NCBI GenBank assembly: GCA_902476355.1
Contig: CABSCS010000008.1
Span: 13,279-77,278, forward strand
Direction: 5' to 3'
DNA: 64,000 nt
Source of the DNA: UMGS2069 sp900557585
GTDB lineage: Bacteria > Bacillota > Clostridia > Christensenellales > UBA1242
The translations under genes and the position numbers were made by a program. The notes beneath the pieces are model-generated. The model was not told the DNA's origin, did no database searches, and worked only from the letters and a program-made list of their open reading frames with translations. The first letter of the stretch is position 1. Every line of letters begins with the position of its first letter. Positions 35,469 through 44,636 of this stretch are shown one piece after another.

Positions 35469-38222
35469 ATGGAAACTAAAACTATTTTAACCAAGAAACA
35501 AAAATGGCTTAAAGTTTTGGAATATTCTTTGCCGGCTTTGATTTCGATTTTTGTTTATCTTATTGCAATGGTCTGCAAGGGGATTGCACCATTTGGCAAG
35601 GAGTCAATTTGTTATATTGATTGCAGTGACGGACTGATTCCTGCATATACAGGACTTTGGGACTGGCTTCACGGAAAGGGCAGTTTCATGGTTTCGTTTA
35701 ATCTTGGAGCAGGTGGAAGCCTTTTTTCAAGTTTTGTTTTAAACGGATTTTTATCACCAATAAGTTGGCTTATTGGAATTTTCCCAAGAGATTATATCAT
35801 GACGGGAATTTCGCTTTTGTTCATTGTGCGTTTGGCACTTATGGCAACAACGGCATATTTCTGTTTTAAAAGATTTTTCCCAAAAATCAACCAATGGATT
35901 TTGCTTATGTTTGCAATTGTTTGGACATTTTCGGGTTGGACAATGGTTCACTTTACAAACATTGGTTGGCTTGACCTTATGATTTTGTTTCCACTTTTGA
36001 TTTTGTCTGCAAAAGAACTTGTTGAAAATGGAAAGATTTTCTGGTTTGTTATTGTGCTTTCATATATGCTTATTTTGAGTTATTATATCACATATATGGT
36101 TTTGGTTGGAACCGTTGTTGTTGCAACTGTATATGTTTTCACAGCATGCGAGAAATCTAAAAGAATGAAAGTTGCATCAAATCTTTTCTATGCAATCTTT
36201 ATCAGCCTTCTTATCAGCATGGTTACATTTATTCCATCAATGGTGACATCACTTGGCGGACATCGTTTTTCTGGTGGAACTGATTATGGAAGAAGTGAAC
36301 TTTATCGTTACTTTTTCAGCAAACTTGCTGTTATCATTATGTATGCGCTTCCAGTTGTGTTCTTCATGCGACTTATGCTTAAATATAAACAAGACAAAAG
36401 AAATGTATTATTCTTTATGCTTTCGTTTGTAATTTGTGGCGCTGGTCTTATTATTGAACCAATCAACAAAATGTGGCACACAGGAAGTTACTATAGCTTT
36501 CCACTTCGCTATGGCTTTGTTTTGATTATGATCATGATCATGGGGTCGCTTTACTATATCAACAAATATCTTCTTGATGAAAAGCAAACCGCAAATGTAA
36601 AACCTGCAAAAGAAGTTGCTGAAAAGCCAGCAGAAGGAGAGATTGTTTCAGAAAAACCAAAGAAAAAAAGATTTTTCAATGCTGTGCAATCTTTGCTTCC
36701 AGTGTTTCTTATTTTTTCGGTTGGAATGATAATTTGTTGCATGCTTTTTGGAATTGATGTTCAACTTTTGAGGGCTGTTGGCTTTGTTGGCTTTGCTTAT
36801 TATTTCTTGATGTTTGCATTTTCATATGTAGCAATTGAACTTGCACTTCGAACAAAAGACAAACGCCTTGAATTTGGAAAAATAAAGGGTGGGGTTTTGA
36901 TTTTCACTTTGTGTATGCTTCAAGTTGTTATGCTTATGGTTGGATATCTTGGATCTCCAATTGTTGACAAAATTGATACAACAACTCGTGTTCAAAACGC
37001 ATTTTATATCGACACAAAAGATTTGGAAAATGGCTATAAACTTAAAGACAGAGAAATGCTTTATAACTATAACTTTGCATATCTTACTGACTATGCTTCA
37101 ATGAGCACTTGGATTCACATTTCAAGTGAAGAGCAATATCAAGCATATCATCATTTGGGATATAACACTCGTTCAACAGTTTTATATTCTGCTGGTGGAA
37201 CCTATATGACCGACCTTTTGCTTGGCAACCGTTATGTTCTTTCAAAAGAAACTTTGGATGATGATTATTATACTTTTATCAAAGAGTTTGACTATGAAAA
37301 CGACGAAACCAAAAAAATGGAAAAAGTTAAACTTTATGAACTTGCACTTGAAGCGAAAAGTGCTTTCACAACAAATGTTGATCTTTCAACTGTTCTTGCA
37401 GACAAAACTGACCTTGTTGAAATTCAAAACATCATCTATAAAGCAATTTTCAGCCAAACAACCGACATTATGAAAAAACTTTCAGTTGGAGTTGTTGAAG
37501 ATGCAGAAAATGACAGATTTATTGTTTCTGTATATTCATCAATTGGAAAAATGCTTTATACTGTTACTGATGGCGAGGCTGAAATTTTGGTTAATGGCGA
37601 AACAAAAAAGATTCTTTCAGGGCTCAATGACTTTGGTGTAAACGTTACAAACGACATTGAGTTTGTGATTGAAAGAAATGAAATAAACGAAACCGCTTTT
37701 GGAAAGAACTTTACAAAAGAAGACATTGTTTCAAAACTTGCCTTTGCAGATTTTGACATTGCAACTTTCAAAATGATTTATGAAAACTACTTCTTGACAA
37801 GCAATGTTAACCTTGAAACAACAAAAGACAAAATCAACATTTCTTTTGACAACACAACTGGTCAAAAATATCTTTTTGTTCCATATGTGAACCTTGCAAA
37901 TATGAACGCAACTGTAAACGGAAAACAAGTTGAAGTTAAAAATGCGTTCTACAATTTCATGACTTTTGAAATTGAAAGTGAAACCAACAATATCACAATT
38001 TCATATTCACCAAAACTTGTGAAACCTTGCTTGTTTATTACAATTGGTGCAATTGTTTTGTTTGTGCTTTTCAGCATTTTGAATGCATATTTCAAACTTT
38101 CTGAAAAGAAATTTGTGATTTGGGTTGGAACAATTGGTGCTTGCGTAATTTTGCTTGCAGTTGGTTTCCTTGTATATTTGAAACCATTCTTTAACACTTT
38201 TGTTATTCTGTTTAAAGGTTGA
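35469..38222 (+). CDS. YfhO-family multi-pass membrane protein
   Basis: This 917-residue protein is a large polytopic membrane protein of the YfhO family, a GT-C glycosyltransferase-like fold linked to glycosylation of cell-surface polymers such as lipoteichoic acid (family knowledge). The first extracytoplasmic loop has CSDGLIPAYTGLWDWLHGKG followed by FNLGAGGSLFSSF and LSPISWLIG, which match the family. About a dozen helices follow, with a Lys/Pro/Glu-rich loop (about residues 375-400) between them, then a soluble C-terminal domain and a final helix pair. AAGGAG precedes the start. The exact sugar or lipid substrate cannot be read from sequence. Confidence 0.85.
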   Translation: METKTILTKKQKWLKVLEYSLPALISIFVYLIAMVCKGIAPFGKESICYIDCSDGLIPAYTGLWDWLHGKGSFMVSFNLGAGGSLFSSFVLNGFLSPISWLIGIFPRDYIMTGISLLFIVRLALMATTAYFCFKRFFPKINQWILLMFAIVWTFSGWTMVHFTNIGWLDLMILFPLLILSAKELVENGKIFWFVIVLSYMLILSYYITYMVLVGTVVVATVYVFTACEKSKRMKVASNLFYAIFISLLISMVTFIPSMVTSLGGHRFSGGTDYGRSELYRYFFSKLAVIIMYALPVVFFMRLMLKYKQDKRNVLFFMLSFVICGAGLIIEPINKMWHTGSYYSFPLRYGFVLIMIMIMGSLYYINKYLLDEKQTANVKPAKEVAEKPAEGEIVSEKPKKKRFFNAVQSLLPVFLIFSVGMIICCMLFGIDVQLLRAVGFVGFAYYFLMFAFSYVAIELALRTKDKRLEFGKIKGGVLIFTLCMLQVVMLMVGYLGSPIVDKIDTTTRVQNAFYIDTKDLENGYKLKDREMLYNYNFAYLTDYASMSTWIHISSEEQYQAYHHLGYNTRSTVLYSAGGTYMTDLLLGNRYVLSKETLDDDYYTFIKEFDYENDETKKMEKVKLYELALEAKSAFTTNVDLSTVLADKTDLVEIQNIIYKAIFSQTTDIMKKLSVGVVEDAENDRFIVSVYSSIGKMLYTVTDGEAEILVNGETKKILSGLNDFGVNVTNDIEFVIERNEINETAFGKNFTKEDIVSKLAFADFDIATFKMIYENYFLTSNVNLETTKDKINISFDNTTGQKYLFVPYVNLANMNATVNGKQVEVKNAFYNFMTFEIESETNNITISYSPKLVKPCLFITIGAIVLFVLFSILNAYFKLSEKKFVIWVGTIGACVILLAVGFLVYLKPFFNTFVILFKG

Positions 38223-38252
38223 TTGTGCAAAATATACGAGAATTAAATATGT

Positions 38253-38266
38253 CGAACATATGTTTG
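38253..38266. promoter_or_regulatory. LexA (DinR)-type box before the SLOG gene
   Basis: CGAACATATGTTTG matches the Bacillus-type SOS box CGAACRNRYGTTYC except for the last base, and lies in a larger near-palindrome (about 38247-38277). It overlaps the -35 hexamer of the following promoter. The surrounding 16 bases TCGAACATATGTTTGA recur exactly at 61875-61890. Confidence 0.75.
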
Positions 38267-38292
38267 ACATATTTTTTCTTTTGTGCTATTTT
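38264..38292 (+). promoter_or_regulatory. Promoter of the SLOG-domain gene
   Basis: TTGACA (38264-38269), a 17-base spacer and extended -10 TGC-TATTTT (TATTTT 38287-38292). Confidence 0.65.
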
Positions 38293-38314
38293 TATGATAT
38301 ATGAGGAAAAGGGT

Positions 38315-38902
38315 ATGAGTGTTGAAATTCAAGAAAACATTTTTAAAAGTTCGAACATTGCTTTCTTTGAAAAAATGAGCAAAAGTGAACTTGAAACATT
38401 TTTGAAAAACATTGGCGGAAAAACAATTTGCTTTACTGGGCATAGGCCAAACCATTTGCCATGGGGATATAATGAAGATTGCGACATGTGCAAAGAGTTT
38501 AAAGCAAAACTTTTAAATCTGGTTGCTATTTGCGCAAAGTGTGGGTTTGAAACATTTATAAGCGGTGTTGCTTTGGGGTTTGACACTTTTGCTTGCGACA
38601 GTGTTCTTGCTGTTAAAAATAAAATGCCAAATGTTGACCTTGTGCTTGCAATTCCATGCAAAAATCAGCCTGAAAAATGGGGCGAGGTGGACAAACAACG
38701 CTATAATGATATTCTTTCAAGAGCAAACCCAGTTTTCGTTTCAACAAACTATTATCAAGGTTGCTTCATAAAAAGAAATCACTTTATGGTTGACAAGGCA
38801 GACCTTGTGATTGCGTGCTTTGACAATCAGAAGGGTGGAACAAAATCCACGGTTGATTATGCCTTGAAAAAGAACAAAAACATTTTGTTTATAAAGCCAT
38901 AG
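38315..38902 (+). CDS. YpsA/DUF1273-like SLOG-domain protein
   Basis: This 195-residue protein has a Rossmann-like SLOG fold. Landmarks are ICFTGHRPNHLPWGYNE, the glycine/acid pocket of FISGVALGFDTFACDSV, the alpha-beta core of VDLVLAIPCKNQPEKW and the final GGTKSTVDYAL. SLOG proteins (relatives include DprA and YpsA) bind nucleotides or nucleotide-like signals; the exact ligand here is unknown. I start it at the ATG at 38315 after GAGGAAAAGGG; the open frame extends upstream through the promoter. A LexA-type box overlaps its promoter, which suggests DNA-damage induction. Confidence 0.85.
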   Translation: MSVEIQENIFKSSNIAFFEKMSKSELETFLKNIGGKTICFTGHRPNHLPWGYNEDCDMCKEFKAKLLNLVAICAKCGFETFISGVALGFDTFACDSVLAVKNKMPNVDLVLAIPCKNQPEKWGEVDKQRYNDILSRANPVFVSTNYYQGCFIKRNHFMVDKADLVIACFDNQKGGTKSTVDYALKKNKNILFIKP

Positions 38903-38964
38903 TTTCAAATTTTTTGTCACAAACTATTGACAAGAAAAAATTTTTGATATATTTTGAAAATATG

Positions 38965-38981
38965 TTTGACTTTCTTTGACC
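38965..38981. promoter_or_regulatory. CtsR operator of the ctsR operon
   Basis: TTTGACTTTCTTTGACC reads on the other strand as GGTCAAA-GAA-AGTCAAA, a full match to the CtsR heptamer repeat. It overlaps the -35 of the ctsR promoter, as expected for repression. Confidence 0.9.
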
Positions 38982-38994
38982 TTTGTGTTATAAT
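38966..38994 (+). promoter_or_regulatory. Promoter of ctsR-mcsA-mcsB-clpC
   Basis: TTGACT (38966-38971), a 17-base spacer and TATAAT (38989-38994). Confidence 0.8.
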
Positions 38995-39045
38995 GAGTTC
39001 GTTAAAACAGAAAAAAGGGATATAAAGTTAGATAAAGGAGAAGTT

Positions 39046-39510
39046 ATGGCAAACATAAGCGATATTATTGAACAGTTCATTTTAAAGACAATGGGAGATG
39101 ATGAAAGTGTTGACATTTCAAGAAACGAACTTGCAAGTTTCTTTTCGTGTGCACCAAGTCAAATCAACTATGTTCTTGAAACAAGATTCACAATTGATAA
39201 AGGTTTTGTGAAAGAAAGTCGTCGTGGTGGCGGGGGCTTCATAAAAATCAGCAAAATCAATCTTGATAACGATGAATATGTTAGCAATCTTATTTTGGAA
39301 AGTGTTGGAGATGAACTTTCGCAAAAGCGCCTTTCTCAAATTTTGGACAAACTGAAAAATGAAAACATCATTTCTCAAAAAGAAAAAGAAATCATTTTCA
39401 GTGCGCTTTCAGATTCTTCACTTGCAATGCCATTTACAATCAAAGACAACATTCGTGCAAAATCGTTTAAAAATGTGCTTACAACGCTTATGAAACAAAA
39501 GGAGGAATAA
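39046..39510 (+). CDS. ctsR: Heat-shock transcriptional repressor CtsR
   Basis: CtsR represses clp genes and is released by heat or by McsB. The 154-residue product starts MANISDIIEQFILKTM, has the winged helix-turn-helix with the SRRGGGGFIKI wing (glycine-rich thermosensing loop), and a C-terminal dimerisation domain. The ATG at 39046 follows AAAGGAG; the open frame upstream of it is not family-like. It is the first gene of the operon and its own operator lies upstream. Confidence 0.96.
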   Translation: MANISDIIEQFILKTMGDDESVDISRNELASFFSCAPSQINYVLETRFTIDKGFVKESRRGGGGFIKISKINLDNDEYVSNLILESVGDELSQKRLSQILDKLKNENIISQKEKEIIFSALSDSSLAMPFTIKDNIRAKSFKNVLTTLMKQKEE

Positions 39511-39511
39511 A

Positions 39512-39892
39512 ATGTTTATAAATCCACTTATTTCGGCTCAAAACAACTTGCAACAGGTTAAACAAGACTGGAACAGTGACTTTAATCAAACCGAAACACT
39601 TGTTTGCAGAAAATGCGGAACAACGCTTGACGATTTTTTGCACACAGGCTTTGTTGGTTGCTTTGAGTGTTATAAAACATTTTATCCATATTTAAAAGAC
39701 TTTGCTATTGATGTTCACGGAAGGTGTGTTCACACCGGAAAAGTTCCTTCAAAAGAAGCAACGAAAGCAGCGAAAAAACGTGAAATTGCAAGACTTTTTG
39801 AACAAGAACAAAAGGCTGCTCAAAACCGTGACTACATTCTGGCAAACCAACTTAAAGAAAGAAGAGAACGTTTGGCGGAGGAGATTTCATGA
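39512..39892 (+). CDS. mcsA: McsA, activator of the McsB arginine kinase (short form)
   Basis: McsA binds and stimulates McsB. The 126-residue product has one pair of CxxC motifs (CRKC and CFEC in the pattern CRKCGTTLDDFLHTGFVGC) and a C-terminal UVR-type helix pair (QRDYILANQLKERRE-like). Typical Bacillota McsA has about 180 residues with a second zinc-binding pair at the N-terminus; here the N-terminus is only about 30 residues long and has no Cys. A GGAGG site lies before the ATG. Its stop overlaps the mcsB start (ATGA). Confidence 0.92.
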   Translation: MFINPLISAQNNLQQVKQDWNSDFNQTETLVCRKCGTTLDDFLHTGFVGCFECYKTFYPYLKDFAIDVHGRCVHTGKVPSKEATKAAKKREIARLFEQEQKAAQNRDYILANQLKERRERLAEEIS

Positions 39893-40893
39893 CAGATTCA
39901 AATGTAATTTTATCATCGCGAATTCGCCTTGCAAGATGTCTTTCGGGCTTCATTTTTCCAGGCAAGATGAGTGAAAAATCGGGATATGAGGTGATAAACC
40001 AAGTGTCATCGGTTGTGCTTCCTCTTGGAGACTATAAGTTGTTCACAATGGAGCAACTTCCAGCGCTTGATGCCGAAGTGATGCAAGAAAAACATCTCAT
40101 TTCAACAAAACTTCTCAACAACAAAGAAAGTGGAGCGGTGATTTTGTCTGATGACGAAACCGTTTCTATAATGGTCAATGAAGAAGACCACATCCGTGCG
40201 CAGTGTTTCTTGAAGGGTTTATCGCTTGACAAAGCCTATCAGATTTTGTCTGCGATTGATGACAAACTGATTGAAAAACTTGATGTTGCATATGATGTAA
40301 CCTATGGGTTTTTGAACAGTTGCATCACTAACATTGGCACGGGAATGCGCGCATCAGTAATGATGTTTTTGCCAGCACTTACAATTTCAAACAAAATTGA
40401 AGACGTGATTTCAATGCTCAAAAGCCAAGGGCTCACAGTTCGTGGGGTTTTTGGAGAGGGCAGTGAGGCACTCAGTTATATTTATCAAATTTCAAACGCC
40501 CGCAGTCTTGGGGTTCAAGAAAAAGAAATCATTCAAAAAGTGACCGAGTGTGCAATTAAAGTTGCAAACTTGGAACTTGAGGAAAGAGACATTCTTGTTC
40601 GCGAAAAACAATTTGAACTTAAAGACCGAGTTTTCAGAGCCTATGGAATTTTGACAAATGCATTTTTGCTTTCGGCTGGCGAGTTTATGAAATATATCGG
40701 CGAAGTGAAAATGGGTGTTTGTCTTGGATTTTTAAAGTTCAGTGACAATGCACTTATCGACAGGCTTTTGTTTGATGCTCTTCCTTCTAGTCTTACGAAA
40801 ATTGCAAAACAAGAAGCGCTTTCTGAGACCGAAGAAAAAACAACAAGGGCAAAATTTGTTGCAAAAACCCTTCTGAATTTAAGAATTAAATAG
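39889..40893 (+). CDS. mcsB: Protein-arginine kinase McsB
   Basis: McsB phosphorylates arginines to mark proteins for ClpCP. The 334-residue sequence has the phosphagen-kinase-type start SNVILSSRIRLARCLSGF, an EDHIRAQCF block with the catalytic His/Arg environment, and NIGTGMRASVMMFLPAL. Length is near the usual 350. It overlaps mcsA by 4 bases and precedes clpC by 9 bases. Confidence 0.95.
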   Translation: MTDSNVILSSRIRLARCLSGFIFPGKMSEKSGYEVINQVSSVVLPLGDYKLFTMEQLPALDAEVMQEKHLISTKLLNNKESGAVILSDDETVSIMVNEEDHIRAQCFLKGLSLDKAYQILSAIDDKLIEKLDVAYDVTYGFLNSCITNIGTGMRASVMMFLPALTISNKIEDVISMLKSQGLTVRGVFGEGSEALSYIYQISNARSLGVQEKEIIQKVTECAIKVANLELEERDILVREKQFELKDRVFRAYGILTNAFLLSAGEFMKYIGEVKMGVCLGFLKFSDNALIDRLLFDALPSSLTKIAKQEALSETEEKTTRAKFVAKTLLNLRIK

Positions 40894-40902
40894 GAGATTA
40901 TT

Positions 40903-43395
40903 ATGATAAATTTTCCAATGACACCAAATGTTAAAAAAGCACTTGATAATGCTGTTAAACTTGCATATTCTCTTGGCGAAACACAAGTTGGAACCGAGCA
41001 CCTTTTATATGGTCTTGCAAGCACAGACGGATGTGTTGCACAGCGTCTTTTGGAAGATGCAGGAGCAACTAAAAGTGCAATTTTAAAAATGATAAAACAA
41101 ACAAGAGTTTCAAGAGGCTCTTTTATTGGTAAAGTTACTCTTGAATATACCCCTCGTGTGAAGGATATAATTCGCACAGCATCAACAATTTGCTATGAAG
41201 CACAACTTGGCTATTTGGTAACCGAACATGTGCTTTATGCACTTTTGGCAGATTCGGGGTGCATGGCAGTAAGCATTCTTGAACAAGGTTTGTCGGTTGA
41301 TGTTAAAGAACTTGCAATGCGTACGCTTGCAGTTATCAATGGTGAAGAAATTGATGACGACTATGCAAACTATGCATCATCAAGCAGTTCAACAACCAAC
41401 TCATATGAAAAAAACAAAGACGCAAAGTCAAAAAATGTGAATGCAAAACTTCCCGAAGTTCTTCGTGATATGGGAATAGATTTAACCGAGCGCGCAAGAC
41501 TTGGGAAAATGGATCCTATCATCGGTCGTGAAAAGGAAACCGAGCGTATCATTGAAATTCTTTGCAGAAAAACCAAAAATAACCCAGTTTTGATTGGTGA
41601 AGCCGGTGTTGGTAAGTCGGCTGTTGTTGAAGGTCTTGCACAAGCAATTGTAAAGGGTGATGTTCCCGAGGTTTTGAAAGGAAAAACCATCTTTTCACTT
41701 GAAATTGGTTCGCTTATGGCGGGAACAAAATATCGTGGATCAATGGAAGAAAAATTGAAAAATGCCATTGAGACAATCATTTCTCAAAAGAACATTATTG
41801 TGTTTATTGATGAAATCCACATGCTTGCTCAGGCCGGAAGCAAAGACGGCGAAGTTTCTCCATCGGATATGTTAAAACCATATCTTGCTCGTGGTGAAAT
41901 GCAAACCATTGGTGCAACCACAACCGAAGAATATCGCAAATTTATTGAAAAAGACAAAGCGCTTGAAAGAAGATTTCAACCAATTATTGTTGACCAACCA
42001 AGCGAAGAAGACACAATCAAAATTTTGCAAGGCATTCGTGATTCATATGAAGCCTTCCACAAAGTTAAAATCACAGACGACGCAATTAAAGCTGCTGTCA
42101 ACTTGTCGGTTCGTTATATTATGGACAGAAGTTTGCCAGACAAAGCAATTGACCTTATTGATGAAGCATGTTCGCATGCAAGAGTTGGGGCATCGGTTGC
42201 ATCTCCAAAACTTAAAGAACTTGAAGACGAACTTGCAAACATTGAACTTATGAAAGAAGAAGCACGCAGAACTGAAAACTATGATGGTGCTAAAATCTAT
42301 AAAGACAAAGCAGACAAGTGCAAACAAGAAATTGAGCGTCTTCGTAAAGAATGGAACAATCAAAAACAAAGCCAAGAAGGGGTAATCACCTCAGAAGACA
42401 TTGCGCGTGTTGTTTCAAGTTGGACAAAGATTCCTGTAACAAAACTTACTGAAAGCGAGAAAGATAAACTTTTGCATCTTGAAGACACTCTTCACAAACG
42501 TGTTATCGGTCAAGACGAGGCCATTAAGGCTGTTTCAAAAGCAATTCGAAGAGCAAGAGCAGGACTTAAAGACCCAAAACGTCCAATTGGTTCGTTCATT
42601 TTCCTTGGCCCAACTGGTGTTGGTAAAACCGAACTTACAAAAGCACTTGCCGAAGCACTTTTTGATGATGAAAACACTGTTATTCGTCTTGATATGAGTG
42701 AGTATATGGAAGCACACTCAGTTTCAAAACTTATTGGTGCACCTCCTGGATATATTGGTCATGATGACGGCGGACAACTTACAGAACAGGTTAGAAGAAA
42801 ACCATATTCTGTTGTGCTTTTTGATGAAATTGAAAAGGCTCATCCAGATGTATTCAACATGCTTTTACAGGTTCTTGATGATGGTCGTTTAACAGACAGC
42901 CAAGGCAGAACCGTAAGTTTCAAAAACACTGTTATCATTTTGACAAGTAACGTTGGTGTAAGCGATCTTCAAAAATCAAACAAACTTGGCTTTGGAGATG
43001 AGAAAACTGAAACCGAAAACTTCCACGAACATCTTTTGAACGCTCTTAAAGAGAAGTTTAAACCAGAGTTCTTGAACCGTATTGATGTGACTGTTGTGTT
43101 TGATTATCTCACAAAAGACAATATCATTAAAATTGCAAACATTATGATTGAAAACCTCAACAAAAAACTTGCAAATAAAAACATTGAACTTAAATTTACA
43201 AATGGTGCAATGCAAGAGATTTTTGACAAAGGTTATAACAAAGAATATGGTGCAAGACCTCTTAAACGTTATATTGAACAAAACATTGAAGACAACCTTG
43301 CCGAAGAAATTTTGATGGGCAACATTAACGATGGTGATAAAGTTGTTGTTTCGTTCAAAGATGGCAAGTTTGTGTTTTCAAAAGATGAAAAATAG
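40903..43395 (+). CDS. clpC: ATP-dependent Clp protease ATP-binding subunit ClpC
   Basis: ClpC is the AAA+ unfoldase that feeds ClpP and recognises arginine-phosphorylated proteins through its N domain. The 830-residue protein has the N domain (KLAYSLGETQVGTEHLLYGL), AAA1 with GEAGVGKSA near residue 232, a UVR-like coiled middle (about 440-490) and AAA2 with GPTGVGKT near 569, followed by the C-terminal small domain. It is the last gene of the CtsR-controlled operon, and clpP is not in the window. Confidence 0.97.
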   Translation: MINFPMTPNVKKALDNAVKLAYSLGETQVGTEHLLYGLASTDGCVAQRLLEDAGATKSAILKMIKQTRVSRGSFIGKVTLEYTPRVKDIIRTASTICYEAQLGYLVTEHVLYALLADSGCMAVSILEQGLSVDVKELAMRTLAVINGEEIDDDYANYASSSSSTTNSYEKNKDAKSKNVNAKLPEVLRDMGIDLTERARLGKMDPIIGREKETERIIEILCRKTKNNPVLIGEAGVGKSAVVEGLAQAIVKGDVPEVLKGKTIFSLEIGSLMAGTKYRGSMEEKLKNAIETIISQKNIIVFIDEIHMLAQAGSKDGEVSPSDMLKPYLARGEMQTIGATTTEEYRKFIEKDKALERRFQPIIVDQPSEEDTIKILQGIRDSYEAFHKVKITDDAIKAAVNLSVRYIMDRSLPDKAIDLIDEACSHARVGASVASPKLKELEDELANIELMKEEARRTENYDGAKIYKDKADKCKQEIERLRKEWNNQKQSQEGVITSEDIARVVSSWTKIPVTKLTESEKDKLLHLEDTLHKRVIGQDEAIKAVSKAIRRARAGLKDPKRPIGSFIFLGPTGVGKTELTKALAEALFDDENTVIRLDMSEYMEAHSVSKLIGAPPGYIGHDDGGQLTEQVRRKPYSVVLFDEIEKAHPDVFNMLLQVLDDGRLTDSQGRTVSFKNTVIILTSNVGVSDLQKSNKLGFGDEKTETENFHEHLLNALKEKFKPEFLNRIDVTVVFDYLTKDNIIKIANIMIENLNKKLANKNIELKFTNGAMQEIFDKGYNKEYGARPLKRYIEQNIEDNLAEEILMGNINDGDKVVVSFKDGKFVFSKDEK

Positions 43396-43408
43396 GTGAG
43401 GACAAAAT

Positions 43409-43440
43409 AAAAAAGAGTTCAAAATTTGAACTCTTTTTTT
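43409..43440. terminator. Bidirectional terminator between clpC and hpf
   Basis: The stem AAAAAAGAGTTC/GAACTCTTTTTT is preceded by A's and followed by T's, serving both converging genes. Confidence 0.9.
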
Positions 43441-43458
43441 ATTGTTATTTAGTTTTTT

Positions 43459-43992
43459 TTAGATGTTTGTTTCGATAACGCCATAATCATCATCACCACG
43501 GCGATAGAGAACACTTACTTTTTGTGTTTTCTCGTTCAAGAAAACATAGAAATCATGGTCAACAAGGTCAAGTTGTTCCATTGCTTCTGCTTCGCTCATT
43601 GGGTGAAGGTCATAGTGTTTGCGTTTTGAGATTACTGGTTTTCTGAATTTTGGAAGTTCGTCAAAGAACAAAAGTTCAGCAGGATCAATGAATCCGCCTT
43701 TCTTTGCTGTTGACAATTTGTCTTGATGTTTAACAATTTGTCTTTCAATTTTTGACAAGCAAGTGTCAATATTAACATACATGTTGTCTGATTCAACTTC
43801 GCTTCTTACAAAAAGATTTTTAGCGGTGAGTGTAACTTCCATTTTATAACTGTTGTCGTTTCTTGAAGATAAAACAACTTTGCATGAAGAGTCTTCGCCA
43901 ACATATTTTTCAAAACGATTAACTTTTTTCTCAATAAGGTCTTTGAGTTTGTCTTTTGCTTTGTATCCTCTTTCTAAAATATCAATTCTCAT
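43459..43992 (-). CDS. hpf: Ribosome hibernation promoting factor, long form
   Basis: HPF dimerises 70S ribosomes into 100S particles in stationary phase. The 177-residue product has the N-terminal S30AE domain (MRIDILERGYKAKDKLKDLI and KMEVTLTAKNLFVRSEV) and the C-terminal dimerisation domain with DLHPMSEAEAMEQLDLVDHD and FYVFLNEKTQKVSVLYRR, so it is the long Gram-positive form. The start at 43992 follows GGGAGGA; the longer open frame runs across the promoter. Confidence 0.96.
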   Translation of the reverse strand: MRIDILERGYKAKDKLKDLIEKKVNRFEKYVGEDSSCKVVLSSRNDNSYKMEVTLTAKNLFVRSEVESDNMYVNIDTCLSKIERQIVKHQDKLSTAKKGGFIDPAELLFFDELPKFRKPVISKRKHYDLHPMSEAEAMEQLDLVDHDFYVFLNEKTQKVSVLYRRGDDDYGVIETNI

Positions 43993-44020
43993 AATTTTTT
44001 CCTCCCTAATTAGTAGTATG

Positions 44021-44049
44021 ATTATACCATATGCAAAAAATTTAGCCAA
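44021..44049 (-). promoter_or_regulatory. Promoter of hpf
   Basis: On the minus strand: TTGGCT (44049-44044), a 17-base spacer and extended -10 TGG-TATAAT (TATAAT 44026-44021). Confidence 0.7.
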
Positions 44050-44065
44050 ACAAATAAAAGCCATT

Positions 44066-44578
44066 TTAATTTTTTTTGTAAAGTTTTATCAATTTTTTGC
44101 ACCAATCAATATTTGGCACGGTGCTTAAAACAGTTGGTTCAAGGTCTTCTTCATTTATAATGGGGCGCATTTTGATTGTAAGCCCAACCGAAAGTGTTTC
44201 AGGAAGAATGGGATAGTTCAGTGTCAAATTGTCTGAATAGCCAGTTTTGTAAACTAGAATCGTGAGATATCCAAATTGCGGAAGTGTTGTCATTGAAAAA
44301 TTGTTTGAAGGAATGATTGGAACGCTTATAATGCTTGTCATGCCATGTTTGTTCGTTTTTTCATAGTGGCGTGAGTCAACAATGCAAACTGTTGCGTTGT
44401 TGATTGGAATGAGTGATGATTCTTCCAAAACTGTAATTTGAATTTTTGCGGTTTGGCGCGGTGAGAATGCTTGGTTTATTCTTGCATGTTTACCAATGGA
44501 GAAAAACAACATCATTAAAAATATGATGTTTAGAAAAATAAGAGTGCTTGTGAGTGTTTTTAATAGATTGTTTTTCAT
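44066..44578 (-). CDS. Membrane-anchored protein with a carboxypeptidase-regulatory-like domain
   Basis: This 170-residue protein has one N-terminal membrane helix (about residues 10-28) and a beta-sandwich ectodomain. The pattern KIQITVLEESSLIPINNATV, KTNKHGMTSIISVP, LTILVYKTGY fits the CarboxypepD-regulatory/prealbumin-like fold. Such domains occur in surface and pilin proteins. It lies just upstream of hpf on the same strand; no terminator separates them. Function unknown. Confidence 0.75.
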   Translation of the reverse strand: MKNNLLKTLTSTLIFLNIIFLMMLFFSIGKHARINQAFSPRQTAKIQITVLEESSLIPINNATVCIVDSRHYEKTNKHGMTSIISVPIIPSNNFSMTTLPQFGYLTILVYKTGYSDNLTLNYPILPETLSVGLTIKMRPIINEEDLEPTVLSTVPNIDWCKKLIKLYKKN

Positions 44579-44601
44579 GTTAAACTATATTCACAAAATG
44601 A

Positions 44602-44630
44602 TTTTCAAATTCTGAAAAATAGTGTAAAAT
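44602..44630 (+). promoter_or_regulatory. Promoter of the ABC ATPase gene, leaderless layout
   Basis: TTTTCA (44602-44607), a 17-base spacer and TAAAAT (44625-44630), which ends six bases before the ATG. The start of transcription should fall on or next to the start codon. Confidence 0.55.
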
Positions 44631-44636
44631 ATAAAT

